Shown: positions 1-5,733 of the stretch, piece by piece
Layout of the letters: each line of letters opens with the position of its first letter
Position numbering within the stretch: position 1 is the stretch's first letter
NCBI GenBank assembly: GCA_020697025.1
Contig: JAJFBO010000045.1
Coordinates: 1 to 7,363 of the forward strand
From: Burkholderiales bacterium
Lineage (GTDB): Bacteria > Pseudomonadota > Gammaproteobacteria > Burkholderiales > UBA11063
Direction of reading: 5' to 3'
Length of the DNA: 7,363 nucleotides
Program-made: the position numbers and the translations under genes
The notes under the pieces: model-generated
Database searches by the model: none
Seen by the model: only the letters and a program-made list of their open reading frames with translations
What the model was told of the DNA's origin: nothing

Positions 1-264
1 CTGAAAAGCAATACTACAGGTGATAATAAAATCAAAGCGGGCGTACCAAAAAATTGGATTATCGGTGATAAAACCGGGAGTGGAAGCTATGGCACAACGA
101 ATGATATTGGTATAATATGGCCACCTAAATGTTCCCCAATTGTAGTGGCTGTATATTATACACAAGATAAAAAGGAAGCCGTGGCTGATAAAAATATCAT
201 TGCATCTGCCGTGCATATAATAATAGATGAATTTTCTCGAACTAATAAGTGTCTTACTAACTAA
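1..264 (+). CDS. Class A beta-lactamase, C-terminal part (5' end outside window)
   Basis: This is the last 87 codons of a class A (serine) beta-lactamase, a periplasmic enzyme that hydrolyses beta-lactam antibiotics. The frame is open from base 1 to the TAA at 262-264. The visible part carries the family's KTG motif in the context IIGDKTGSGSYGTTND (K24, T25, G26 of the visible residues, equal to Ambler 234-236), followed by IIWPP and PIVVAVYYTQ, the last two strands of the sheet, and the C-terminal helix. The layout resembles the CTX-M and PenA branch more than TEM, because the motif is KTG-SG and TND follows; a Ser follows KTG at Ambler 237. The active-site Ser70 (SxxK), SDN and Glu166 lie outside the window, so activity and spectrum cannot be judged. 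It is unrelated in strand and function to the next operon. Family assignment is firm; subgroup is a guess. Confidence 0.93.
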   Translation: MKSNTTGDNKIKAGVPKNWIIGDKTGSGSYGTTNDIGIIWPPKCSPIVVAVYYTQDKKEAVADKNIIASAVHIIIDEFSRTNKCLTN

Positions 265-356
265 TTTTTGTTCTTTTACCAATTATTTATCTATTACTTT
301 TTTGAAAATGGAAAACCTATAATTACTTCTTTATTGAGAGAATAAAGCAAGTAGTC

Positions 357-453
357 ATCTAAAATCATAAATTAAGCAAATAATCGATATACCTGCAATT
401 CATATTGATGAAGCTGGTTTATATATAGCACAATTTTATATAGAGAGTATAAT
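357..453 (+). pseudogene. Internally deleted remnant of a paralogue of the secreted 193-residue protein
   Basis: Two blocks match the intact gene at 3228-3809 in the same order and orientation. Bases 357-377 equal 3272-3293 except for one A missing from a run of A. Bases 378-453 match 3745-3819 with about six substitutions and two small indels. The 451 bp between these blocks in the intact gene (3294-3744) are absent. The first block corresponds to SKNHKLS just before the signal peptide, and the second to the last 20 residues, IDIPAIHMDEP onward, plus the stop region. The lost A shifts the frame and brings TAA in frame with the second block at 368-370; small indels also remove the original stop. 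No start codon or ribosome binding site resembling the intact gene's is visible before it. It is therefore a dead fragment rather than a small gene. Confidence 0.8.
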
Positions 454-470
454 TTTCATGATACTCTCTA
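441..470. terminator. Perfect 10-bp hairpin between convergent units, possible terminator
   Basis: TAGAGAGTAT (441-450) and ATACTCTCTA (461-470) are exact reverse complements separated by a 10-nt loop. The hairpin sits between the plus-strand beta-lactamase and remnant and the minus-strand 79-residue gene that ends at 479, where a bidirectional terminator would be expected. Neither side has a clean run of T, so Rho-independent termination would be weak. The left arm belongs to the block shared with the gene at 3228-3809, whose tail reads TAGATAGTAT and has no matching right arm. Confidence 0.45.
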
Positions 471-478
471 AACTAAAT

Positions 479-718
479 TTATTTATCAGATATAATATCT
501 GTTATAGCTTCACCAACTGTTTCCATTACTTCTTTATCTTTAATTTTTACAGCGTTGGCTCTGCCACTTTGTCCTACATCAGGATTGCGTTCAGGATGAT
601 TGTCTTCTTCCTGGGTTGAATTCCCATACTCATCCTGGAGGATATTGTGTTGGTTTATTTTTTTAGCTTGTTCAATATTAGTCCCGGTACCAGTATATTT
701 AGTTTTATTATTATTCAT
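479..718 (-). CDS. Small hydrophilic protein of unknown function, last gene of the ferritin-like operon
   Basis: I do not recognise this 79-residue protein. It starts at ATG 718-716, preceded by AAGGAA 8 nt upstream, which supports both reality and start. It begins 39 nt after the stop of the 241-residue ferritin-like gene, so it is probably co-transcribed. The protein is rich in Asn, Gln, Glu, Asp and Lys, has no Cys, no Trp, no signal peptide and no membrane segment. Residues 1-58 look disordered; residues 59-77 (KIKDKEVMETVGEAITDII) could form one amphipathic helix. The stretch TNIEQAKKINQ near residues 13-23 recalls the TNxQxVKxQNQ repeats of Bacillus gamma-type spore proteins, but this could be low-complexity chance. 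A cytoplasmic accessory or stress protein working with the ferritin-like proteins is inference from position only. Confidence 0.75.
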   Translation of the reverse strand: MNNNKTKYTGTGTNIEQAKKINQHNILQDEYGNSTQEEDNHPERNPDVGQSGRANAVKIKDKEVMETVGEAITDIISDK

Positions 719-757
719 AGCTTTTATTCCTTAATAGTTATATCATTTTAATCAAAT

Positions 758-1483
758 TTATGCTTGTTCTAAAACTGCTTGTTTTAACCAATCTCTGATT
801 GTTGCTAAGTGAAGATTTTCTTGATCCAGGGCATGCCTAAATGATTGAACCATTTGTTTATGGCCTAATTTATCAGCTAGATCAATTAGAAGCTCCCAAC
901 CTGCATTATCTGTCAGCTCAATAGTTAATAAAGTATTTAATGATTGAGCAAAGGTGCTTCTTGGATCAGTAATTACTTGCACATTACCTAAAGATGCTAC
1001 AGCTATTAAATCGGCACAGGGAGTTTGCGCTGTAGGGTCAGCACCAATAGATTCTAATGCATCAACGACAATTCTATAATGTCTGGCTTCATCATCACGG
1101 ATTTTATATAAGATCGCTAATTGATCACTAGTAAGGTTATTTAAGCCCATAGCTTTAGCAATTAAAGCCTCATATAATCTGGTTCCAGTGCGTTCAAAAG
1201 CTGCTCTTTCAGATAATTTATCAATTAAAATTTCTGGATTATTGCCACTTAATTTTTCTAGAGTAGTGCTAACGACCCCAGTTAATGAAGCAGGTGCAGG
1301 CACTGAACCTATACTTTGGGCTGATTCTTTTACCGCCTGTATGCGTAATTCCATAATTGTTGGATTGTTTTCCAAATTTAATGTAGGCGGCGTTAACTGT
1401 GTTATTTGAATAAGCCTTTTACTATCAATAGGGGACATTTGAATTCCAGTTTTATTTAAACCAATTTTTGTAGTATTTTCCAT
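758..1483 (-). CDS. Ferritin-like domain protein with complete di-metal site residues (241 aa)
   Basis: The protein belongs to the ferritin-like four-helix-bundle superfamily. After a non-conserved N-terminus of about 60 residues comes VPAPASLTG, then helices carrying Glu97 (in AFERTGTRLYEAL), Glu132 and His135 (DEARH), Glu189 (LLTIELTDNAGW) and Glu222 and His225 (QENLH). This is the E, ExxH, E, ExxH pattern that binds two iron or manganese ions. The style matches soluble ferritin-like proteins of many proteobacteria that are annotated only by fold; I know of no proven reaction. Metal storage, peroxide removal or another oxidative role are possible. There is no signal peptide, so it should be cytoplasmic. 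ATG 1483-1481 has AAGGAG 7 nt upstream and lies 2 nt after the stop of the 392-residue gene, whose last codons hold that binding site, so translation is probably coupled. Confidence 0.88.
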   Translation of the reverse strand: MENTTKIGLNKTGIQMSPIDSKRLIQITQLTPPTLNLENNPTIMELRIQAVKESAQSIGSVPAPASLTGVVSTTLEKLSGNNPEILIDKLSERAAFERTGTRLYEALIAKAMGLNNLTSDQLAILYKIRDDEARHYRIVVDALESIGADPTAQTPCADLIAVASLGNVQVITDPRSTFAQSLNTLLTIELTDNAGWELLIDLADKLGHKQMVQSFRHALDQENLHLATIRDWLKQAVLEQA

Positions 1484-1485
1484 AA

Positions 1486-2664
1486 TTATTCTCCTTTTGC
1501 TTTATTATTTAGTTCTGTGCCAGGCAACCACTTATAGCCTATTGACGCTGTTAGTGAGGCATTACCTTCAGAATTCATATAATTTTTATAATTAATAGAA
1601 TCCTGGCTTTCTTCTTCACGTGGTACATATTCAGTTTTATTAGCTCTTAAGTCAACTTCATTAGTTAAAACTTCTCTGACATAATCGCGTTGACTGGCAA
1701 ACGTAACAAAAGATGGAATAGTTCCTGATAAAATCTCAGCTGGATCACGTCTTTCGTACTTTTTCATTATTTCTTTAACATAATTAAGATGACCTAATTC
1801 ATAATCTAGAAAACGCTCCCATATTGCTTTAATTCGTGGATTAGTTTCCTGCTGGGCACAGCTATAATATGTATAAACTTCCATAGCTTCATGAATTAGC
1901 CATTTTTCAATAAAAGTTTCTTCAGGGTCAATTAATGAACCATACTGTGTAACATGTTGTTCTTCCATAGAGGCAATCTCTGCATATATTTGCCTTGCTA
2001 CTGGGTCAGCAAACAGCGGGCCAATATTCATATAATAGTCATGAGTTTGATATTCGGCAGCAGTAATAAGTGCAGCGTGAAGCTTAGTAATTAGTGCTGC
2101 GTCTTTTCTATTATAAGAATTACGTACATCATCTTCAGGCGCTCTATGTTCAAGCCAGGTAGGACGTCCTGGCAAGATATCGGTATAACATTGTAAAATG
2201 TTATTTGCATCTTTGCCTTCAAGACGGTCTAATAATGCTGCATAGCGATACAGATGATCAAAGTCTTCTAAAAGTCCAAACCTATAAGCTTGAGCTTGAT
2301 AGGCATCTGGTTCAGTTTGGGCTACAGCTGCTGTAATTTCAATAGCAGTTTGTTCATACGCAATAGTAGTTTCTAATGGGGAATGATCGGCCGAAAGAAG
2401 CCAGTTAATCATTGTGTTTTGATGCTGTTCGATACGTCTAATCTTAGCTAAGGGCACTCGCAAGTCGCGGTGAAAACGAGCCCCGATATGTTTTAGGCGC
2501 AATGCATCTACTTCAATACCATTCATTAGTATTATTCGTACACGGGTAAAAGCGTCATCATCTAATTTACTAATAGGTTTAATCCCGCCTATTTCTTTCC
2601 ATGTAAATTGTTGTTTTTCTAAAGGTGTGCCTTTGTTATCGAATAATCCTGAAATTGTTGTCAT
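1486..2664 (-). CDS. Large ferritin-like protein with full di-metal site and an extra half bundle (392 aa)
   Basis: A second, distinct ferritin-like protein and the first gene of the operon. The likely active bundle spans about residues 195-305: Glu204 (AAEYQTHDYY), Glu234 and His237 (EEQH), Glu259 or Glu262 (HEAMEVYTYY), and Glu289 and His292 (ELGH). Upstream, residues 95-150 hold another helix pair with Glu104 and, exactly 30 residues on, Asp134 and His137 (DFDH), the same spacing as Glu204 to Glu234; this looks like a degenerate half bundle. Residues 1-80 and 310-392 match nothing I recognise; the tail is polar. There is no signal peptide. The start ATG 2664-2662 follows AAGGAG with a 6-nt spacer. 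It is much longer than ordinary ferritins, bacterioferritins or rubrerythrins, and no rubredoxin-type CxxC is present. Fold assignment is from motifs; the reaction is unknown. Co-translation with the 241-residue protein suggests a joint role. Confidence 0.83.
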   Translation of the reverse strand: MTTISGLFDNKGTPLEKQQFTWKEIGGIKPISKLDDDAFTRVRIILMNGIEVDALRLKHIGARFHRDLRVPLAKIRRIEQHQNTMINWLLSADHSPLETTIAYEQTAIEITAAVAQTEPDAYQAQAYRFGLLEDFDHLYRYAALLDRLEGKDANNILQCYTDILPGRPTWLEHRAPEDDVRNSYNRKDAALITKLHAALITAAEYQTHDYYMNIGPLFADPVARQIYAEIASMEEQHVTQYGSLIDPEETFIEKWLIHEAMEVYTYYSCAQQETNPRIKAIWERFLDYELGHLNYVKEIMKKYERRDPAEILSGTIPSFVTFASQRDYVREVLTNEVDLRANKTEYVPREEESQDSINYKNYMNSEGNASLTASIGYKWLPGTELNNKAKGE

Positions 2665-2700
2665 AAATGTCTCCTTTGTAATAACTAGGTATTATAATTT
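2665..2700 (-). promoter_or_regulatory. Candidate promoter -10 and ribosome binding site of the ferritin-like operon
   Basis: On the minus strand a perfect TATAAT lies at 2696-2691, placing transcription start near 2684 and leaving a leader of about 20 nt. The AAGGAG Shine-Dalgarno sequence lies at 2676-2671, 6 nt before ATG. The -35 region 17 nt upstream is poor (TTTTAA-like). A second TATAAT at 2757-2752, preceded by TG two bases earlier, is an alternative. In such AT-rich DNA TATAAT occurs often by chance, so only the ribosome binding site is firm. Confidence 0.35.
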
Positions 2701-2801
2701 TAATGAACAATAGTTAAAATATGTTTATCTATTTACAAACCATATTTTTACATTATATGCATCTACAAAAGCAAACAAAAGAATAAAGGAAATTAAGTCT
2801 T

Positions 2802-2828
2802 AATATTTAGGTATAAATACTATTATCT
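2802..2828 (+). repeat. Direct repeat, copy 1 (shared 14-mer AAATACTATTATCT)
   Basis: The 14-mer AAATACTATTATCT at 2815-2828 recurs exactly at 3103-3116, and in both copies AATATTTA lies just before it (2802-2809 here; 3094-3101 there, with a shorter gap). This copy is 138-164 bp upstream of the start of the ferritin-like operon. It could be a paired regulator site or a trace of local duplication; base composition makes some chance matches likely. Confidence 0.45.
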
Positions 2829-2983
2829 GTACATGTAGGTTAACTCTTCTAATTTCAAATTTAAGCATAAAGTCCAGCACAAGCTCCCTTATGCTTTATT
2901 ATACATTTTTTACAAAATAATAAATACTTTTGGTTTATGTCGAATTAAAGCATCCTACGTAAATTCAGTATTGTTAAATTTTT

Positions 2984-3051
2984 AATATTATGTAATAATA
3001 ATGGCAAGTTAAGCTTGGCAAATAGCAAATATAACTGCCATTAGTAATATT
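2984..3051. repeat. Imperfect palindrome
   Basis: TAATGGCA (2999-3006) pairs with TGCCATTA (3036-3043). The stem continues inward with GTT/AAC past one bulged base, and outer arms AATATTA (2984-2990) and TAATATT (3045-3051) can also pair. The loop contains AAGCTTGGCAAATAGCAA. There is no T run, so it does not look like an intrinsic terminator. A folded RNA element, a regulator site or a small repeat element remnant are possible. Confidence 0.4.
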
Positions 3052-3068
3052 TGAAGCAAATAGTTTTC

Positions 3069-3102
3069 TTAAATATTTTTTATACATTTTAAAAATATTT
3101 AA
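3069..3102. repeat. 12-bp perfect inverted repeat, all A/T
   Basis: TTAAATATTTTT (3069-3080) and AAAAATATTTAA (3091-3102) are exact reverse complements around a 10-nt spacer. It overlaps the second copy of the intergenic direct repeat and lies about 125 bp before the secreted-protein gene. All pairs are A-T, so RNA stability would be low; an operator or a bent AT tract is as likely as a hairpin. Confidence 0.4.
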
Positions 3103-3116
3103 AAATACTATTATCT
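3094..3116 (+). repeat. Direct repeat, copy 2
   Basis: Contains AATATTTA then AAATACTATTATCT, matching 2802-2828 apart from a shorter gap between the two parts. It lies 112-134 bp upstream of the GTG start of the secreted-protein gene, so each copy is a similar distance from one of the two divergent genes. This symmetry is suggestive of shared control, but that is inference. Confidence 0.45.
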
Positions 3117-3227
3117 TTTGTGCTTAACAACTTATACCTAATTAGATCTGTTCCTAAATATTTATATACTTATGAATCAGGTTAAAAAGGGCGTTAAATT
3201 ATAGTAAATTTCATAAAGGATAATAAG

Positions 3228-3809
3228 GTGAGCATAAAAAATAATAATAAAGTATTATATAAAGGTTTAATATCTAAAAATCATAAATTAAGCTACTCTT
3301 TGTTGACTGCAACACTGATATTTTGCACAAGTACAGTTTTTGCTTCACAAATAATGAATGAGCAAGAAACTATAACTTGCAGTCAGCTTGATAAAAAATT
3401 TTATTCAGCCGTAAGTTATAGTATTTCTATGAATGAACCCATTTATAACGTATCTTCAGATAGTAATGCACATTCTATTAATTTTACTATTGTAAGTCAG
3501 AAATCTTCACCGCTTAGCTGGAGTAAAATTACGACTTTTCCTTACCCGCCCGTGATATCAGAATATTCAAAGAGCGGTATACAAAAAAGCGGCCGCCATA
3601 CAATAGAAATAGCTAACTTGATAAACTATCCTGAAGTAAAAGTTAGTTGGCATGGGGCAAGGCTAAAAAAAATAGAGAACACAAAAAACTGGATATGGAA
3701 ATTTAGAAACGGAATTTTTGATAACTACTATGTTTGTAGCACAAAAATAATTGATATACCTGCAATTCATATGGATGAACCTGATTATATAGCACACAAT
3801 TTTATATAG
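3228..3809 (+). CDS. Secreted protein of unknown function (193 aa)
   Basis: I do not recognise the family. The start is GTG 3228-3230 with AAAGGA 7 nt upstream; the next Met (residue 43) would remove the signal peptide, so GTG is preferred. Residues 1-22 form a long Lys-rich n-region, 23-38 a hydrophobic core (YSLLTATLIFCTSTVF), with signal peptidase I cleavage likely after VFA at residue 39. Cys33 is inside the signal, not in a lipobox. The mature protein has just two Cys, Cys51 and Cys170, which could form one disulphide in the periplasm or outside the cell. It is rich in Ser, Asn, Ile and aromatic residues in short alternating stretches, suggesting beta structure. It stands alone on the plus strand between two minus-strand operons. 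A degenerate relative lies at 357-453, so the gene has been duplicated, which fits an accessory, fast-changing family. Confidence 0.8.
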   Translation: MSIKNNNKVLYKGLISKNHKLSYSLLTATLIFCTSTVFASQIMNEQETITCSQLDKKFYSAVSYSISMNEPIYNVSSDSNAHSINFTIVSQKSSPLSWSKITTFPYPPVISEYSKSGIQKSGRHTIEIANLINYPEVKVSWHGARLKKIENTKNWIWKFRNGIFDNYYVCSTKIIDIPAIHMDEPDYIAHNFI

Positions 3810-3819
3810 ATAGTATAAT
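3745..3819 (+). repeat. 3' tail block shared with the remnant at 378-453
   Basis: This 75-bp block covers the last codons, the TAG stop and 10 bp beyond it of the secreted-protein gene. It matches 378-453 at nearly nine bases in ten, with two small indels in the stretch encoding the last residues. The two copies are in direct orientation about 3.37 kb apart and bracket the ferritin-like operon together with most of the secreted-protein gene. Confidence 0.8.
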
Positions 3820-3851
3820 CTGGCTGCATATTTTAAATATACAGCCAGATT
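3817..3851. terminator. Bidirectional terminator-like hairpin between secreted-protein gene and deoC
   Basis: AATCTGGCTG (3817-3826) pairs with CAGCCAGATT (3842-3851). After one C-A mismatch the stem continues with ATATTT/AAATAT, leaving almost no loop. It lies 8 bp past the stop of the plus-strand gene and 42 bp past the end of deoC on the minus strand, the expected place for a shared terminator of convergent genes. No long T run follows on either strand, so the mechanism may not be a classical intrinsic one. Confidence 0.65.
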
Positions 3852-3892
3852 ACCAAATTATATTACTAAATAAGCTATCTTTACAAAAATTA

Positions 3893-4645
3893 TTAATACA
3901 GGTTTGATCTTTCAACTGTATTAATGTTACCATTTAATATATTAATTGCATCACCTAACAAACTTGAAGCACCGAAGCGAAAATTATCAGGAGTAATCCA
4001 GGCTTCGCCCATAATTTTAGCTGTTAAATCCAGATACTTACTTGCCTCTTCTACAGTCCTAATTCCACCAGCAGCTTTAAAACCGCATTTTTTACCAGAA
4101 TTATCAATACACTCTAGCATAATTTCAGCAGCTTCAAGAGTAGCATTTACAGCGACTTTACCAGTTGAAGTTTTAATAAAATCGGCGCCAGCATCAATAC
4201 TGATATTACTTGCTTGCTTAATTAAAAAGGGAGACTTTAATTCACCACTTTCAATAATTACTTTTAAAATTTTATCGCCACAAATTTGTTTGGCTTGTTT
4301 AACCATGTGCCAACCCAAGGCGCTATCACCATTTTTTAAATAATGATAGGGGAACACAATATCAACTTCATCAGCACCACGCTTAATGGCTAATTGTGTC
4401 TCATAAAGAGCTAAATCTATATCAGAGGATCCATGTGGAAAATTAGTAACAGTAGCAATTTTAATAGCTGTATTTAATATATTACGCGCCAGGGGTATAT
4501 AACGTGAATAGATGCAAACTGCCGGTACCAAGCCATATTGTGTTTTAGCCTTTTCACATAAAGTTGCAATTGCCGTATCATTATCATTATCATTTAGCGA
4601 AGTTAGATCAATCAAACTTAATATTTTTAATGCAAGAGTCGTCAT
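3893..4645 (-). CDS. deoC: Deoxyribose-phosphate aldolase
   Basis: DeoC cleaves 2-deoxy-D-ribose 5-phosphate into glyceraldehyde 3-phosphate and acetaldehyde, the last step of deoxynucleoside catabolism in the cytoplasm. The 250-residue protein is full length for the Escherichia coli-type family (about 259). The Schiff-base Lys is Lys158 in FIKTSTGKVAVNAT; the second active-site Lys is Lys190 in GFKAAGGIRT; Asp95 in ADEVDIVFPY and Asp13 in LIDLTSL match the catalytic and substrate-binding acids; a C-terminal Tyr (residue 250) is kept, as in the E. coli enzyme where the terminal Tyr aids proton transfer. The start ATG 4645-4643 shares one base with the stop of the upstream hydrolase gene (TGATG), with AAAGGA 10 nt before, so translation is likely coupled. 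No nucleoside phosphorylase or deoxyribomutase gene is beside it, unlike the E. coli deo operon. Confidence 0.96.
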   Translation of the reverse strand: MTTLALKILSLIDLTSLNDNDNDTAIATLCEKAKTQYGLVPAVCIYSRYIPLARNILNTAIKIATVTNFPHGSSDIDLALYETQLAIKRGADEVDIVFPYHYLKNGDSALGWHMVKQAKQICGDKILKVIIESGELKSPFLIKQASNISIDAGADFIKTSTGKVAVNATLEAAEIMLECIDNSGKKCGFKAAGGIRTVEEASKYLDLTAKIMGEAWITPDNFRFGASSLLGDAINILNGNINTVERSNLY

Positions 4646-5733
4646 CAGGCGCTTTTCCTTTTATTTTCTTCATCTTGTGAAAGATACACAAACTCATTTA
4701 TTACCTCGGGTAAATCCTTCCAGTTATCAACTTTGCTACCCTTAAATAATGTAAAATATTCTATCATGAATTTGGGTAGTTTTAAAAGTGAGTCTTTTAA
4801 ATTATTGGTTAACTCGATAAACCCAACATGTCCACCAGTTTTTGATGGGATAAAACGTATAAATGGTGATAATTGATTCTTATGTGGCCAGGTGGTTACT
4901 GGTACTAAAGGATCATTTTCAGATTGTAAAATCATGGTTGGTGTTTGTATATACCTTAAAAAAGGAATACAGCTTGAGCGCTGATAATAATCTTCAGAAC
5001 TTTTAAAATCAAAAAACTGGCAGATATATAAGTCGTTAAACTCACGCAATGTATCAATTTTTCGATTACTATGTTTAAAATTTTCAACCTTTGCAGTATA
5101 CTCTTTCATTTTTGGTAATAAAGTGGTCAAAAAGTTTTTAACATATACATACTTGTTAAACCCTTGATCCATACTATCAATGCAAGTTTTCAAATCAAAT
5201 GGCACTGACATTGCAAATGCAGCATTTAATCCACTATCTGGATTTTCGCCCAAATACTTTAGTAAACCATTGCCACCTAACGAAAAGCCAACAGCATATA
5301 ATTCTTTATTAGTCCTGAGCTTAATTTCATTAATAATAAATTTAATATCTTCAGTTTGTCCAGCGTGATAAAAAGTTGGCAGGCGGTTTAATTCTCCACT
5401 ACAACCACGATAATGTGCAACAACACCACGCCATCCAATTTCTTCAAGATAATACATAACACGCTTAACATACTGGCTACGTGAGCTTCCTTCAAAACCA
5501 TGAAATAAAATTACCGTTGGCTCAGTAGATATATTTTTATTAACCCAATCCAGATCAATAAAATCTCCATCTGGAGTATCAATTCTTTCTCTGCTATATT
5601 TAGGTTCAAGCGATTGTGTCAAATAAATTGGGAGTATCGTATCAATGTGCTTATTAGCCAAAATAGCAGACAAGCGCTTCTTTATACTTGCTAAATGTTC
5701 ATTTGAAATAATACTATCGATTGTTATTTTCAT
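4645..5733 (-). CDS. YheT-family alpha/beta hydrolase
   Basis: A probable cytoplasmic serine hydrolase (esterase type) of the YheT/EMB8 family; its natural substrate is not known. Visible features are the oxyanion-hole strand [14 protein letters not shown] (residues 75-88), the family signature [11 protein letters not shown] (107-117), the nucleophile elbow GFSLGGNG with Ser151, Asp274 in SENDPLVP and His302 in GGHVGF, giving a complete Ser-Asp-His triad. The length of 362 residues is slightly above E. coli YheT (about 340), the excess being mainly at the C-terminus, which is Lys- and Glu-rich. ATG 5733-5731 overlaps the uvrA stop by 4 nt (ATGA), and no clear Shine-Dalgarno sequence precedes it, so expression probably depends on coupling to uvrA translation. 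It overlaps deoC by 1 nt at its other end. Confidence 0.92.
   Translation of the reverse strand: MKITIDSIISNEHLASIKKRLSAILANKHIDTILPIYLTQSLEPKYSRERIDTPDGDFIDLDWVNKNISTEPTVILFHGFEGSSRSQYVKRVMYYLEEIGWRGVVAHYRGCSGELNRLPTFYHAGQTEDIKFIINEIKLRTNKELYAVGFSLGGNGLLKYLGENPDSGLNAAFAMSVPFDLKTCIDSMDQGFNKYVYVKNFLTTLLPKMKEYTAKVENFKHSNRKIDTLREFNDLYICQFFDFKSSEDYYQRSSCIPFLRYIQTPTMILQSENDPLVPVTTWPHKNQLSPFIRFIPSKTGGHVGFIELTNNLKDSLLKLPKFMIEYFTLFKGSKVDNWKDLPEVINEFVYLSQDEENKRKSA

Larger units (their letters stand above)
2665..3227. other. 563-bp divergent intergenic region, no gene seen
   Basis: This very AT-rich stretch separates the ferritin-like operon (minus) from the secreted-protein gene (plus). I find no convincing coding frame, tRNA or known RNA. 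It holds a near-exact direct repeat (2802-2828 and 3094-3116), a 12-bp perfect AT inverted repeat (3069-3102), an imperfect palindrome (2984-3051), and an 8-bp inverted repeat AAGCATAA/TTATGCTT (2863-2870 and 2889-2896). For the plus gene a TATACT at 3165-3170 is the best -10 candidate, but no good -35 accompanies it. The length is unusual for this gene-dense window, so a small RNA or a deleted gene is possible but unproven. Confidence 0.6.

Noticed and set aside
357..453. The repeated tail as an insertion sequence or mobile repeat.
   Set aside because: The shared blocks are pieces of a coding gene in gene order, without terminal inverted repeats, target duplication or a transposase.
479..718. 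Calling the 79-residue protein a gamma-type small acid-soluble spore protein.
   Set aside because: Only a short polar stretch resembles the repeat; the GTEFASET core is missing and the genome looks gammaproteobacterial, so the name would mislead.
1188..1409. Plus-strand open frame of 73 codons.
   Set aside because: It lies fully antisense to the ferritin-like gene, has no good ribosome binding site and no recognisable protein pattern.
1486..2664. Naming the large ferritin-like protein a rubrerythrin, bacterioferritin or manganese catalase.
   Set aside because: It lacks a rubredoxin CxxC domain, is far longer than bacterioferritin, and I see no manganese-catalase sequence pattern beyond the shared Glu/His arrangement.
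2665..3227. CRISPR array or tRNA in the long intergenic region.
   Set aside because: There are only two copies of one short direct repeat 290 bp apart with no regular spacers, and no tRNA-like arms or T-loop sequence.
3924..4343. Plus-strand open frame of 139 codons.
   Set aside because: Antisense shadow of deoC, whose active-site motifs are intact on the other strand.
4512..4745. Plus-strand open frame of 77 codons.
   Set aside because: Antisense to deoC and the hydrolase gene; no independent support.
5180..5368. Plus-strand open frame of 62 codons.
   Set aside because: Antisense to the conserved nucleophile region of the YheT-type hydrolase.
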